Source of the DNA: G963664115 sp965263045
GTDB lineage: Bacteria; Acidobacteriota; Terriglobia; 20CM-2-55-15
Length of the DNA stretch: 64,000 nucleotides
Assembly: GCA_965263045.1 (NCBI GenBank)
Contig: CBDHGK010000041.1
Span: 2,852,001-2,916,000, forward strand
Direction of reading: 5' to 3'
Position numbers and translations under genes: made by a program. Shown here one piece after another: positions 18,059-26,807 of the stretch. Every line of letters starts with the position of its first letter. Within the stretch, counting starts at the first letter, position 1. A model generated the notes under the pieces. The model was not told where the DNA came from. It saw nothing but the letters and a program-made list of their open reading frames with translations, and searched no databases.

Positions 18059-18988
18059 ATGAACTGTCGAGAACGCCAGCACGATATCGTCCTCTTTCTG
18101 TATGACGAATTGGAGAACGAGAAACGAAACGAAACGCGCTTGCATATCAACACATGTGCCGCGTGTCAACAATTCCACGACAACGAAAAACAGGTTCATT
18201 TTTGCCTTACGGAAGATTTTTCTGACTGGGAAGTCCCCGCTGATTTGCTGATGGAATCCCGCCGGAGCCTCTCCGAGGAGCTGGACCGGATCGAAGAGAA
18301 GAGCTGGCGCTGGAGGGTTCGGGCGATCATGCCCTCGTTCCTGAGGGTACGCTTGCTGGAGTCTGCAGCACTCGTATCTATCGGGCTTGCCGTAGGCGTC
18401 TATATCATGAACGAACGCGCACTTCTCCCCGCTCCTCCTGCCGAAGTGAACCAACTTGCTACAGTCCTCTCTTCAATTCCCGAAGGTGCCGATGTTTCAA
18501 ACCTGAGAATTACAGAAGCGGATTCGGCAACCGGCCGGATTCAACTCACCGGAGAGGTTGTGCAACCGATCAGTCTCCAGGGGAACCTGGAAGATCCCAA
18601 CGTAAGAAACCTGCTGTTCGGTGCGTTGAGTTCTCCGACCAACCCCGGTGCCCGGCTCCAGGCGGTCGAATTGCTGGCAAGGAATCCCAGAGATCCCAGC
18701 GTGAAGGAAGTGTTGATCGGTGCTCTTTTGAGTGATGATAATATCGGCGTGCGACTCTACGCGTTGGAGGGACTGCAGTCTTTTTCTGATCAAGATGATG
18801 TCCGTCAGGCGTTGATTTACGCTCTCGAAAACGATCAGAATCCCGGGGTGCGTGTCAAAGCTATCGAAGCTTTGACACCTCTAACTGCGGATGAAGCGAT
18901 GGAAGGGATCATTCAGGAAGCAATTCGAGACGACCCGAACGCCTATATCACGATGCGTGCGTTGCAGTTTGTAGGTACTGGAAATTGA
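18059..18988 (+). CDS. Zinc-finger anti-sigma factor with C-terminal HEAT-like repeats
   Basis: From ATG at 18059 the protein has 309 residues; a GTG at 18032 overlapping the sigma stop is an alternative start. The N-terminus is a ZAS-type zinc domain: Cys3, then HINTCAACQQF gives the H-x3-C-x2-C core. One membrane helix follows (LLESAALVSIGLAVGVYIM). The periplasmic part contains three or more HEAT-like repeats (NPGARLQAVELLARNPRDPS, NIGVRLYALEGLQSFSDQDD, NPGVRVKAIEALTPLTADEA). The cytoplasmic end should hold the ECF sigma inactive; the HEAT repeats are an unusual sensor module for such proteins. The next gene overlaps by 4 bases. Confidence 0.85.
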   Translation: MNCRERQHDIVLFLYDELENEKRNETRLHINTCAACQQFHDNEKQVHFCLTEDFSDWEVPADLLMESRRSLSEELDRIEEKSWRWRVRAIMPSFLRVRLLESAALVSIGLAVGVYIMNERALLPAPPAEVNQLATVLSSIPEGADVSNLRITEADSATGRIQLTGEVVQPISLQGNLEDPNVRNLLFGALSSPTNPGARLQAVELLARNPRDPSVKEVLIGALLSDDNIGVRLYALEGLQSFSDQDDVRQALIYALENDQNPGVRVKAIEALTPLTADEAMEGIIQEAIRDDPNAYITMRALQFVGTGN

Positions 18989-20133
18989 TAAGGACTGGAA
19001 GGAATGGCTTGAGGCCAACAGCCACAACCGGTGTCTGGACTGTCCTCGGGATCATTCTAATCCACTCCGCGGCCCTCGCCGAATGTCAAATTCCTTCAGG
19101 CGGCACCGTGTTTGTAAGAGTCCCGGTTGGGAATCTCGTCGTCGATACCTCGGCCGCCAATGTCGAAGCCCTGGTGTCGAATTCTGCCGTCGAAGTCCAG
19201 GAAGCGTGTTTTGCAGATCACGTTGAAATCAGCGGCCTGGCTCCTGAGCGGGTCTACGGACCGGTCGACTGGGAGATTCGAATTCCCGACTCCGTCAGTA
19301 TGGATCTGGTCACATTAGCCGGCTCGATTCGGATCGCGAACACGCAGGGCAACGTCACGGCCCGAACAACCGGCGGATCGGTGATCGTCGGCGATATTGA
19401 CGGCGATGCGGCAATGGTTACCCAAGGGGGATCCATCCTCGTTGGCAACATCGGTGGTAGCGCGGAACTTCGAAGCCTGGGCGGGGAAATTCAGATCGGT
19501 AACGTGGCCGGTAGCGCGGAACTCGAGACACTGGGTGGCCCGATTACGGCGGGAATCGTTTCGGGACGGGTTCGAGCTGAGACCGCCGGTGGAACGATCA
19601 ACATCCAGGAGGGTCGTGGAGAACTCACGGCAATCACTCTGGCCGGAGATATCGTGATCGGATCCGCAGGCCGGACAACGGTCCAGACGGCGGGTGGCAA
19701 CATTACCGGTCTTGTGATCCACGGACCATTTCAGGGTTCCACAGATATCGGGAATATCCTTATCGAAAGAGCGGAATCATCGATTGAAGCCCGGGTGGGA
19801 ATCGGAGACATCGAGATCCAGCTGATCCCGTTATCGTTGGAAGGTGACCTTCATATCACCCTGGACACGAACTCCGGAAACATCCGACTGATAATCCCCG
19901 AGAACCTGCCGGCGGATTTGGACGCCAGGGTAGATCGTGGTGTCCGTTTCGGGCCGAGCATCCGTTCCGATTTTCCGTTGGAGAGAGTCGATTCCAGACG
20001 CAACCTTCCCGCGTTTTTCCCACAGGCATTTACGTCAGCATCCATCCGATCCGAATTGATCCTCAATGGCGGTGGCAACCGCATCCAGGCCCACACGTCT
20101 CAGGGATCCATCGAAATTCTCAGCCCCCGCTGA
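18985..20133 (+). CDS. Secreted DUF4097-type (adhesin-like beta-solenoid) protein
   Basis: This 382-residue protein starts at TTG 18985, which overlaps the anti-sigma stop (TTGA), indicating translational coupling. A signal peptide (VLGIILIHSAALAEC) precedes a long regular beta repeat of about 20 residues per turn (ARTTGGSVIVGDIDGDAAM, ELRSLGGEIQIGNVAGSAEL, AETAGGTINIQEGRGEL), typical of the DUF4097/toastrack beta-helix. Function is not established for the family, which often accompanies ECF or two-component stress systems. Its position in the sigma/anti-sigma operon suggests an envelope-stress output or ligand. A second DUF4097-like protein is at 40047-41408. Confidence 0.8.
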   Translation: MIRTGRNGLRPTATTGVWTVLGIILIHSAALAECQIPSGGTVFVRVPVGNLVVDTSAANVEALVSNSAVEVQEACFADHVEISGLAPERVYGPVDWEIRIPDSVSMDLVTLAGSIRIANTQGNVTARTTGGSVIVGDIDGDAAMVTQGGSILVGNIGGSAELRSLGGEIQIGNVAGSAELETLGGPITAGIVSGRVRAETAGGTINIQEGRGELTAITLAGDIVIGSAGRTTVQTAGGNITGLVIHGPFQGSTDIGNILIERAESSIEARVGIGDIEIQLIPLSLEGDLHITLDTNSGNIRLIIPENLPADLDARVDRGVRFGPSIRSDFPLERVDSRRNLPAFFPQAFTSASIRSELILNGGGNRIQAHTSQGSIEILSPR

Positions 20134-20240
20134 TCAGCGAGCAAACTAAGTCCCTGACTTTCTACCCCTCAGGCAGATGACAAAGGGTCGCACAGAAGAT
20201 TGAACGGCCTTGTTGTTCGTCATTCATGGGTTGAATTGAC

Positions 20241-22961
20241 TTACTCTTGCCCACGAAGGATAACGATCTTAGCTAAAGAAGGGCTGAGGTACTTCACTGC
20301 TGTTGCGCGAACCGATGCCAGTGTCACCTCGCGGATGGCATCACTGAATTCGGTGACCCCGGACACACCAGCACCGGAAATGACGGCACGAGCAAAGGCG
20401 AGCGTGCGACCGCGGCGCGTCTGAAGGCTGGCTTCGTGGGCCCCGACGGAATAACTGATTGCTCGCTGCAGTTCTTCATCGGTGATCCCCGCCTCAACCA
20501 TACGGGTGATTTCCGCCTCCAGTGCAGTGCGGACCTGCTCTTCGTTCTCGGGTGAAAACGCCGTATACGCAAAGAATGCTCCGGAGCGGCTCAAGAAGCG
20601 ATCAAAGACCCGGACGGTGTAGGCCAGACCCTGCTCTTCGCGGATCGATTCGAACAAACGGCCACCCAGGCCGGACAACACGTTCTCAATCACCACCAGG
20701 GGATAGCGGTCCCGGTGTGACATCTGAGGCCCGATCGTGCCGTATACGAGTGCGCTTTGTCTTCGGTTCGCGGTCTCGAACCGTTCCTCCCGCTCCAACG
20801 CGGCGAGGGGCACGGGTAAACGGGAGATGTCGCGCTCGCTGAGATCCTCGTTTGTCAGAGCTTCTGTGATCGAAGCCACAAGTCCAGTACCATTCGTATC
20901 CCCAACGATGACGATCAACGGGACCAGCGTCCGCTGGTGTAGACGGTGCCACTCGCTGAGATCGTCGGTGGTCAACATATTCAGCGACGACTCCGTTCCC
21001 AGGGCGGAACGCCCATAGGAGTGTCCATCAAAGGCGGTTTCCATGAACAACTCAACGGGATATTGCACGTTGTCTTCGCGCACCTGGGAAATCCGAGCTT
21101 CCTGGAGCGTCCGTTCCTGCGCGACCCGATCTTCGGGAAACGTGGGCTCTTGCAGCACATCCACAAGGATCTCCAGAGCGTCGTCGATCTGGCCACTGAC
21201 GCCTTCGAGAAGGTAACCGAAGAAATCAGGATCGTTGACAACTTCGATTCTGGCGCCCGCGTTTTCAAGACGCCGTGAAATGTCCGCAGAATTATATCGG
21301 CGCGTGCCCCGCAGCGCGCTCCGAAGCATCAACTCCGTAATGCCGGCCGTGCGTTCCGATTCGTAGAGGCGGCCGCCCGGGTAGAAGATTCCGAAAGAAA
21401 CCAGCGGCAACCGATGATCCTCCAGAACATAAACTTCCGGTCCCCTCAGAATCTGACGTCGCATCGGCGGACGGACCAGATCGAGCACGACTTCGTCATC
21501 CGGCATCGGAACGGGCGCCCGAACCGGAAACGCTTCAATGCTCCGTTCGACTATTTCGATCGGGACTCTGTCGAGCACGTTTGCGCTGAATTCGTCATTC
21601 GAGAAGGAGCGGGTCACTTCAGCGGGCAGGTACTCAAACACTCCCAGATTGGTCCGTGTCAGATACTCGACGGCCACGCGCTGGACATCGTCAGGGCCTA
21701 CGACCTGAATACCTTCCAGATACTGATCCATCCGCCTCCAGTCGCCCAGGGCTTCCTGGCGAGCCATTTCGTCCGCAAGCGAAGCCACAGTCTCCAACCG
21801 CTGGTAATACTCCTGGGCGATCAGGTTCTGGGCACGCGCGAGTTCTTCGTCGCGTACGCCGAAACGCTGGACCCTGTCGATCTCCTCAAGCGCCGCCACC
21901 TCGGCATCCAGAGGAACGGATGTCTCGAGCCGTAACTGGAAGTATCCGAGTCCATCGAAACCGACAAAGGCGGAGTCCGCGCGGTGGATCACACCGCGTT
22001 CGTCACGGAGAAACTGGTTCATCCGGGACGCACGCCCAGCGGTCAGAATGGCTGAAAGAACATCCAATACGTAAGCATCACTGGAGAGTCGATCCGGAAC
22101 GTGAAATCCAAGGACAACCTGGGCCACCTCTATAGGGCCGCGTTCCCAGTTGTAGCGGAAGTTGGACTGCGGAGGCTCAAGGGGTCCACGATCACGTTCG
22201 ACGGCCGTGTCGGGCTGATCGCCGTAGAATCGGACAACCTGTTCGAGCATCGCCTCGCGATCGAACTGGCCGACGACAGCCAGGATGATGTTGGACGGCT
22301 GATAATAGGCCTGATAGAAGTCCACGAGGTCTTCAGACGTCAGTGCACGGAGTTGTTCGGGGGAGCCGATTCGCCAGCGACGCATTCTATGGCTCTCGAA
22401 CGCCGTCGCATAAAGTCGCTCGACGGCCACAGCCGACGGGTCGTCCAGTTTCCGGTCGTTCTCCTGAATAACGACCTCGATCTCCGAAGCGAGTTCCCCG
22501 GCATCGAAAGCGGGATTAAAGAGCGCGTCGGCCTGGATGTCCATCGCCTGCACCGCGTTTTCGGAAGGCACAACCGTGTGATAGACCGTCCGCTCGTAGT
22601 GCGTATAAGCGTTCAGTAACCCACCCAGCGCCTTGGTCTCACGCGCAATCTGCCCAACCGCTCGTCGGCCGGTGCCCTTGAAGAACATATGTTCGACAAC
22701 GTGAGCAATGCCGGACACGCGATCCGCTTCGTCGAAGTAACCCACTTTTACGTGGGTCGTAACGCTGGTCAAAGGAATGGCGTTGTTCTCGCGAACGAGC
22801 ACCGTCAGCCCGTTCTTGAGTATGACCTTCGTCGTCTGCCCGAAATCTTCTCTGAGAATATACGGACCCACGATTTCTCCTCCCACGGTCACGAAGTCTT
22901 CGGGATTGGGGATCTCGGGTATCGGAATGATCTGAAGGAACAGAAGCAGAAAGAGGGACAT
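20241..22961 (-). CDS. M16-family zinc metallopeptidase
   Basis: The 906-residue protein has a hydrophobic N-terminal signal (MSLFLLLFLQIIPIPEI) and two tandem M16 peptidase modules. The first half carries the inverted zinc motif in GIAHVVEHMFFKGTG (H-x-x-E-H) and the downstream Glu in EIEVVIQEN. The second half lacks HxxEH (PGGRLYESERTAGITELMLR) but keeps the R/Y substrate-binding region (GGRLFESIREEQGLAYTV). This matches the pattern of one active and one inactive module in bacterial periplasmic pitrilysin-like proteases. It degrades peptides in the periplasm or outside the cell. It is transcribed convergently with the DUF4097 gene and has no operon partner. Confidence 0.9.
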   Translation of the reverse strand: MSLFLLLFLQIIPIPEIPNPEDFVTVGGEIVGPYILREDFGQTTKVILKNGLTVLVRENNAIPLTSVTTHVKVGYFDEADRVSGIAHVVEHMFFKGTGRRAVGQIARETKALGGLLNAYTHYERTVYHTVVPSENAVQAMDIQADALFNPAFDAGELASEIEVVIQENDRKLDDPSAVAVERLYATAFESHRMRRWRIGSPEQLRALTSEDLVDFYQAYYQPSNIILAVVGQFDREAMLEQVVRFYGDQPDTAVERDRGPLEPPQSNFRYNWERGPIEVAQVVLGFHVPDRLSSDAYVLDVLSAILTAGRASRMNQFLRDERGVIHRADSAFVGFDGLGYFQLRLETSVPLDAEVAALEEIDRVQRFGVRDEELARAQNLIAQEYYQRLETVASLADEMARQEALGDWRRMDQYLEGIQVVGPDDVQRVAVEYLTRTNLGVFEYLPAEVTRSFSNDEFSANVLDRVPIEIVERSIEAFPVRAPVPMPDDEVVLDLVRPPMRRQILRGPEVYVLEDHRLPLVSFGIFYPGGRLYESERTAGITELMLRSALRGTRRYNSADISRRLENAGARIEVVNDPDFFGYLLEGVSGQIDDALEILVDVLQEPTFPEDRVAQERTLQEARISQVREDNVQYPVELFMETAFDGHSYGRSALGTESSLNMLTTDDLSEWHRLHQRTLVPLIVIVGDTNGTGLVASITEALTNEDLSERDISRLPVPLAALEREERFETANRRQSALVYGTIGPQMSHRDRYPLVVIENVLSGLGGRLFESIREEQGLAYTVRVFDRFLSRSGAFFAYTAFSPENEEQVRTALEAEITRMVEAGITDEELQRAISYSVGAHEASLQTRRGRTLAFARAVISGAGVSGVTEFSDAIREVTLASVRATAVKYLSPSLAKIVILRGQE

Positions 22962-23138
22962 GCCAATATTTTAACCCACAGTACAATTCTTTCCGGAAGT
23001 CAATGGGAAGGGGTGGGGATGGGCAGGAAATGCGAACGATGCAGACCGTGACGAAGTCAAGGTTTTTCCACGCCGCGACGCCCTGCCAGAAACAGCCCGT
23101 GCCACTGATAAAACCGTCAAGGACTTCTGCCACGGGCC

Positions 23139-23434
23139 CTGGTGTCCTGAGTCAGAAGTTCACGACATAAGCTTTCGCTCGGTCGTTCATTCAGACGACC
23201 ATATCTGTCGCGATTTACGCGTGGTCTGAACGTTTGGCGACCCTCGCCATCTTCCTGATGGCGTGGCCTGTGGGGATACGTGAATCGTCGAAGAGGGTCC
23301 CGATTGGCCCCGCACGGTCCCCCGTGGGGGGGGACGGCTTTCATAGTGAAGAGGCGGGCCCGTGCGTCAGTGGAAGAAATCGATCGGATCTGGACAATCC
23401 TATTAGTCAACGAATTTCTGACTCAGGACACCAG
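23139..23434. repeat. Foldback element with 19-bp perfect inverted repeats
   Basis: CTGGTGTCCTGAGTCAGAA at 23139-23157 is repeated exactly in inverse orientation at 23416-23434, 296 bp end to end. The interior is GC-rich with no convincing gene. Just left of it (23093-23141) lies a fragment resembling the CAGCCCGTGGC ends of the element at 34785. The right end overlaps the left end of the next repeat by two bases, so the whole 22962-23767 gap is a patchwork of repeats. Confidence 0.6.
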
Positions 23435-23767
23435 TGGCCAGTAACAGAGACATCGCCAGTGGCGCCGATGGGTCTTGCCAGGCGAGATCGCGAAGCGAGG
23501 AGGGCCACCGAGATTTGATACCGAGGCCGCAGGCGCCGCTGTTTCATCATGACCCGTCCTACTTAATGCCGGACAAAGATATCGACGGCAACCCCCATCG
23601 GCCCAAAGGGTTCGGGCGGAACGGGGCCGTCTTCGTTGTCGCTCCTCCTCGGAATGTCGGAGCATTCCCTCGTCCCCGCGACGTCGGGTCGTCAACCTGT
23701 TGCCTCCTGGAATCCGGCCCCGTTGCCCTCCGAACGCCACTAGCGATGTCTCTGTTACTGGCCACTA
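23433..23767. repeat. TA-flanked foldback element, type A
   Basis: The ends read AGTGGCCAGTAACAGAGACA (left, from 23433) and its near-inverse (right, ending CCACTA at 23767). The interior contains the family core: a small hairpin around AATGTCGGAGCATT and flanking arms with GGGGCCGTCTTCGTTGTCGC. The same core and ends recur at 50813-51086, and parts of it at 34785 and 39739. The right end directly abuts the TAG stop of tsaE. Small open frames inside recur with the repeat and are not genes. Confidence 0.75.
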
Positions 23768-24190
23768 CTAGTCTTTGATCTCAATCCGACGGGTGTCCGC
23801 ATCGATGTAGGTCAGGAAAACGCGAATTGCCCCGGGCGGTGTCAAATCGCCCAGCCGTTCTGCCCATTCGATCACGGTAACGACATGGGGATCGTCCAGA
23901 ATTTCTTCCAGACCGAGGGTATAGAGGTCAGCGGGGGAAACGCGGTACAGATCGATGTGGTAAATTCTGATAGCGCCCTGATATCGATTAATAAGTGTAA
24001 ATGTTGGGCTTGAGACCTGGTCGAGGTTATCAGGTCCAAAACCTGCCACCAGGCCGCGCGTGAAAGCCGTCTTCCCGGCCCCCAACTCCCCATGCAGGAG
24101 TATGTGTGCTCCCACGTCGAGCGATTCCGCCAACTTGCGTGCGAATTCGAAGGTCTGCGCTTCGGATTCAGACAAGAACGAACTTCCCAT
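23768..24190 (-). CDS. tsaE: tRNA threonylcarbamoyladenosine biosynthesis ATPase TsaE
   Basis: From ATG at 24190 the protein has 140 residues; a GTG at 24220 would add ten. The P-loop is HGELGAGKTAFTRGL, followed by QVSSPTFTLINRY, IYHIDLYRV and VVTVIEWAERLGD, all signatures of TsaE (YjeE). With TsaB, TsaC and TsaD it makes the universal t6A modification at position 37 of ANN-decoding tRNAs; TsaE supplies the ATPase activity. The other Tsa genes are not in the window. It follows the nnrD/E gene on the same strand, a common pairing. Its stop codon abuts a foldback element. Confidence 0.93.
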   Translation of the reverse strand: MGSSFLSESEAQTFEFARKLAESLDVGAHILLHGELGAGKTAFTRGLVAGFGPDNLDQVSSPTFTLINRYQGAIRIYHIDLYRVSPADLYTLGLEEILDDPHVVTVIEWAERLGDLTPPGAIRVFLTYIDADTRRIEIKD

Positions 24191-24356
24191 CTGTTTCACC
24201 AACTGCACTGACGCAGACACTCCACGGTCTGCTGGCAGAAAGTATCTGGGATGGGTGGACCACTATGGGTTTCCATTGGCCTTTTGCCAACCTGGGGCGT
24301 TCTGGTCAATCGGGCTTGTTGCAACCTGTTTAGTTCGCAGCTGTGTGGCGTCGGCT

Positions 24357-25922
24357 TCACTCGCTGCGGAGCGCTGCCCAGGCGTCGGAAAGGAAGCGGA
24401 TCAGGTCAGTTGCCAGTAGCGTTTCCTCGCTCGATTTCGAAACGGCCACATCTCCGGCCAGGCCATGAAGGTGGACGGCCAGGCACAACCGCTCCTCGAA
24501 CGTGCCCAGGTGCCGCTGTCCCAGTATGCCTGCGATCATGCCGGTCAGAACATCGCCACTCCCGGCTGTCGCCATGCCCGCGTTGCCCGTTGAATTCACG
24601 TAAGCCCGGCCGTCAGGACAGGCCACTACGGTCCGAAAGCCCTTGAGCACAACATAGAGGTTTTGCTTCCTGGCAAAGTCCCGTGCGATATCGAGCCGGT
24701 TGTGTTCAATTTCGGAAATGGGGCAAGACAGGAGTCGGGCCATTTCACCGGGATGGGGGGTGATGACCAGGGGATGATCTCTGCCACGCAGTTGATCAAT
24801 GCGACCGACAAAGGCAGTCAGACCGTCTGCATCCAGCACGGCGGGCACCTCGATCTTGCCGATGACTTCATTGATCAGTTGATCGGTTTCGGGATTGCGT
24901 CCGATACCCGGCCCCAGAGCAACGAGCGACGCCCCTCCAATCAAACCCTCGATACGGCCGTAGTTCAATGCGGACAGCGTACCTGCATCAGTTTCCGGAA
25001 GCGGCTCCGTCATGATCTCGGGCATGTATCCGGCAACGATCCCGAGCACGCTCACCGGTACGCCGACTGTGACCAGTCCGGCTCCGGATGCTAACGCGGC
25101 ATGTCCGGCCATGGCAGCCGCTCCGGTCTTTCCTCGAGATCCGCCGATGATCAGAATCTTGCCGTAGTCTCCTTTGTGCGTGTCTTCCGCACGACGGGGA
25201 TACGCGTCCGGAAAGCTGTCTTCGAGCAGTAGTCCGACCTGATGAGTGTCAGATTCTAAAAGTTCATGAGGATTTCCGATGTCGGCGATGACGACTTCAC
25301 CCGCAGCCTGATGCGCCGGCGGAAAAACGAGGCACATCTTGGCAGCGGAGAAAGTCACAGTCAGGTCCGCAGCCACGGTGGGACCTTCAATTTTGGAAGT
25401 GTCGGCGGCGCAACCTGAAGGCACATCGATCGATACGACCATTGATTGCGAAAAATCTTCTTCGAACGACCGAACGACTTCTCCCAGAAAACCGTCGACG
25501 GGTTTGGATAGTCCCGTACCCAGAATCGCGTCTACGACGATGTCCACGTCGCCCAGGGCAGTCCGCTCCCGAACCCAGTCTTCGTGGTTCCTGACTGTCA
25601 GTGGGGGATGACCGATAGACGTGAGGATATCGAGGTTCACCCGGGCATCCCCACCAACGTCATCGATTTCTGCGAATAGAAACACCGAGGGAAAGCAATC
25701 CCGTTGAATCAACTGACGTGCGACGACGAAGCCATCCCCACCGTTATTTCCCTTACCGCAGAGGATGACGATCGAGCGCGTTTCCAGGTCGTCGACACGG
25801 GCATTGATGGCCTCGACGACACGCATCCCTGCGTTCTCCATCAACACGATGCTGGGAATACCAAAAAACTCGCCCGAAGAACGGTCAACCTGACGAATTT
25901 CTTCAGCAGTGAGGATCTTCAT
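24357..25922 (-). CDS. nnrDE: Bifunctional NAD(P)H-hydrate epimerase / ADP-dependent dehydratase
   Basis: The 521-residue two-domain protein joins a YjeF-N epimerase (MKILTAEEIRQVD, VILCGKGNNGGDGFVVARQL) to a ribokinase-like dehydratase (GDYGKILIIGGSRGKTGAA, VITPHPGEMARLL, GNAGMATAGSGDVLTGMIAG). It repairs hydrated NADH and NADPH formed by heat or by GAPDH side reactions. Both sets of active-site motifs are present, so both activities are expected. It precedes tsaE on the same strand. A short inverted repeat pair lies between its start and the peroxiredoxin gene. Confidence 0.93.
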   Translation of the reverse strand: MKILTAEEIRQVDRSSGEFFGIPSIVLMENAGMRVVEAINARVDDLETRSIVILCGKGNNGGDGFVVARQLIQRDCFPSVFLFAEIDDVGGDARVNLDILTSIGHPPLTVRNHEDWVRERTALGDVDIVVDAILGTGLSKPVDGFLGEVVRSFEEDFSQSMVVSIDVPSGCAADTSKIEGPTVAADLTVTFSAAKMCLVFPPAHQAAGEVVIADIGNPHELLESDTHQVGLLLEDSFPDAYPRRAEDTHKGDYGKILIIGGSRGKTGAAAMAGHAALASGAGLVTVGVPVSVLGIVAGYMPEIMTEPLPETDAGTLSALNYGRIEGLIGGASLVALGPGIGRNPETDQLINEVIGKIEVPAVLDADGLTAFVGRIDQLRGRDHPLVITPHPGEMARLLSCPISEIEHNRLDIARDFARKQNLYVVLKGFRTVVACPDGRAYVNSTGNAGMATAGSGDVLTGMIAGILGQRHLGTFEERLCLAVHLHGLAGDVAVSKSSEETLLATDLIRFLSDAWAALRSE

Positions 25923-25938
25923 TGGGAGGGGGATAAAA

Positions 25939-26014
25939 GGGGTCAGAGCCCCATTTACCTGTTTACAGATGCAATAAAGGTGGAGCGAAATTGGGGAAAT
26001 AGGGCTCTGACCCC
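25939..26014. repeat. REP-like inverted pair GGGGTCAGAGCCC
   Basis: GGGGTCAGAGCCCC (25939-25952) and GGGCTCTGACCCC (26002-26014) face each other across about 50 bases. This sequence family is familiar as a short palindromic repeat near REP-associated transposases in several phyla; no such transposase is in the window. The hairpin could also act as a terminator-like structure between two genes on the same strand. Confidence 0.6.
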
Positions 26015-26033
26015 ATTTTCCCCAACCACGGTA

Positions 26034-26591
26034 TCAGTCGCCGCTGACGACCTCGGACATTTCATCGAGCAGCGCCTCGACGGGTATCAGTCCACCGGTC
26101 ACGTTTTTCCAGACCAGTGTTCCTTGTTCGTCGATCAGGAAGTAGAAGCGGCTGGCCACCCTGACGTTACCGCCGCTGCTGACGGCTCCATAGCGTTCGA
26201 TAACTTCGAGGTCGGGGTCACTCAAGAAGTGATTCCGGGCGCTCGTTGACTCTTTGAACCGCTGTTGTGACGGCTGCAGGTCTCTGGAAATGCCAACGAT
26301 CTCGATACCTAAATTCAAAAACGCATCGTAATTAACACCGAACTCGGTGAATTCCCGGGTTCAGCCACCGGTGAAATTTGCCGGATAGAACGCGATCAGG
26401 ACCTTGCTCTGGCCCCTGAAGTCTTCGAGGCCCAGCGTTTCCTCGCCACGTAGTCCCAATGGGCGCTCAAAGTCTGGAGCCTGCTGTCCCACCTGTGGGG
26501 TGTTGTCAGTTCCAGGCGCCTGGAGTTGTCCGAAGGCGAGCGCTCCAGACAGCACCAATATGACGGGAAGCATAAAGGTAACCCGCTTCAT
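26034..26591 (-). CDS. Peroxiredoxin-like selenoprotein (AhpC/TSA family, in-frame UGA)
   Basis: The frame from ATG at 26591 to 26034 is 186 codons with a single internal TGA at 26361-26363 (codon 77). Before it reads KVLIAFYPANFTGG and after it TREFTEFGVNYDAF, then GIEIVGISRD. In peroxiredoxins F-Y-P-x-x-x-T-x-x-C-T-x-E carries the peroxidatic Cys exactly where the TGA stands, so selenocysteine is the simplest reading, giving a TxxU motif. A hairpin meeting bacterial SECIS rules follows directly. The N-terminus is a signal peptide (MLPVILVLSGALAFGQ), so the enzyme is probably periplasmic and reduces peroxides. An ordinary gene finder would split it into two short pieces. Confidence 0.88.
26330..26353 (-). 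promoter_or_regulatory. SECIS-like hairpin behind the in-frame UGA
   Basis: On the coding strand AATT-CACCG-AGTT-CGGTG-TT-AATT forms a 5-bp perfect upper stem, a 4-base loop and, past a two-base bulge, a 4-bp lower stem. The loop begins 16 bases after the UGA and has G at its second position. Both fit published criteria for bacterial SECIS elements, which recruit SelB with Sec-tRNA. Confidence 0.75.
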
Positions 26592-26807
26592 CAGTCGTCC
26601 TCCTCAAAATGTGATGGTAGTGTCGACGTCTCCACCCTCATCCCGGTCGAGTCCGTGCACAAAACTCATGTCAGGTACCGAATTATCATATGCTAAGATT
26701 TGCGCTTTACGCAACAAGACTAATCAGGCCTAAAGTATCGAATTTTCAGTCTTTAACCCAACAGCCCGCTACAGGAACGATCCGGGACCGGTGCCGCGGG
26801 AATCAGA

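Noticed and set aside
23559..23765. Small open frames inside the foldback elements (also at 39726 and 50731)
   Set aside because: They recur only because the repeat recurs, differ in length from copy to copy and have no protein-like conservation apart from the DNA repeat.
26361..26591. Reading the peroxiredoxin as two separate short genes or as a nonsense-mutated pseudogene
   Set aside because: The TGA sits exactly at the catalytic Cys position, the frame is otherwise open, and a SECIS-like hairpin follows.
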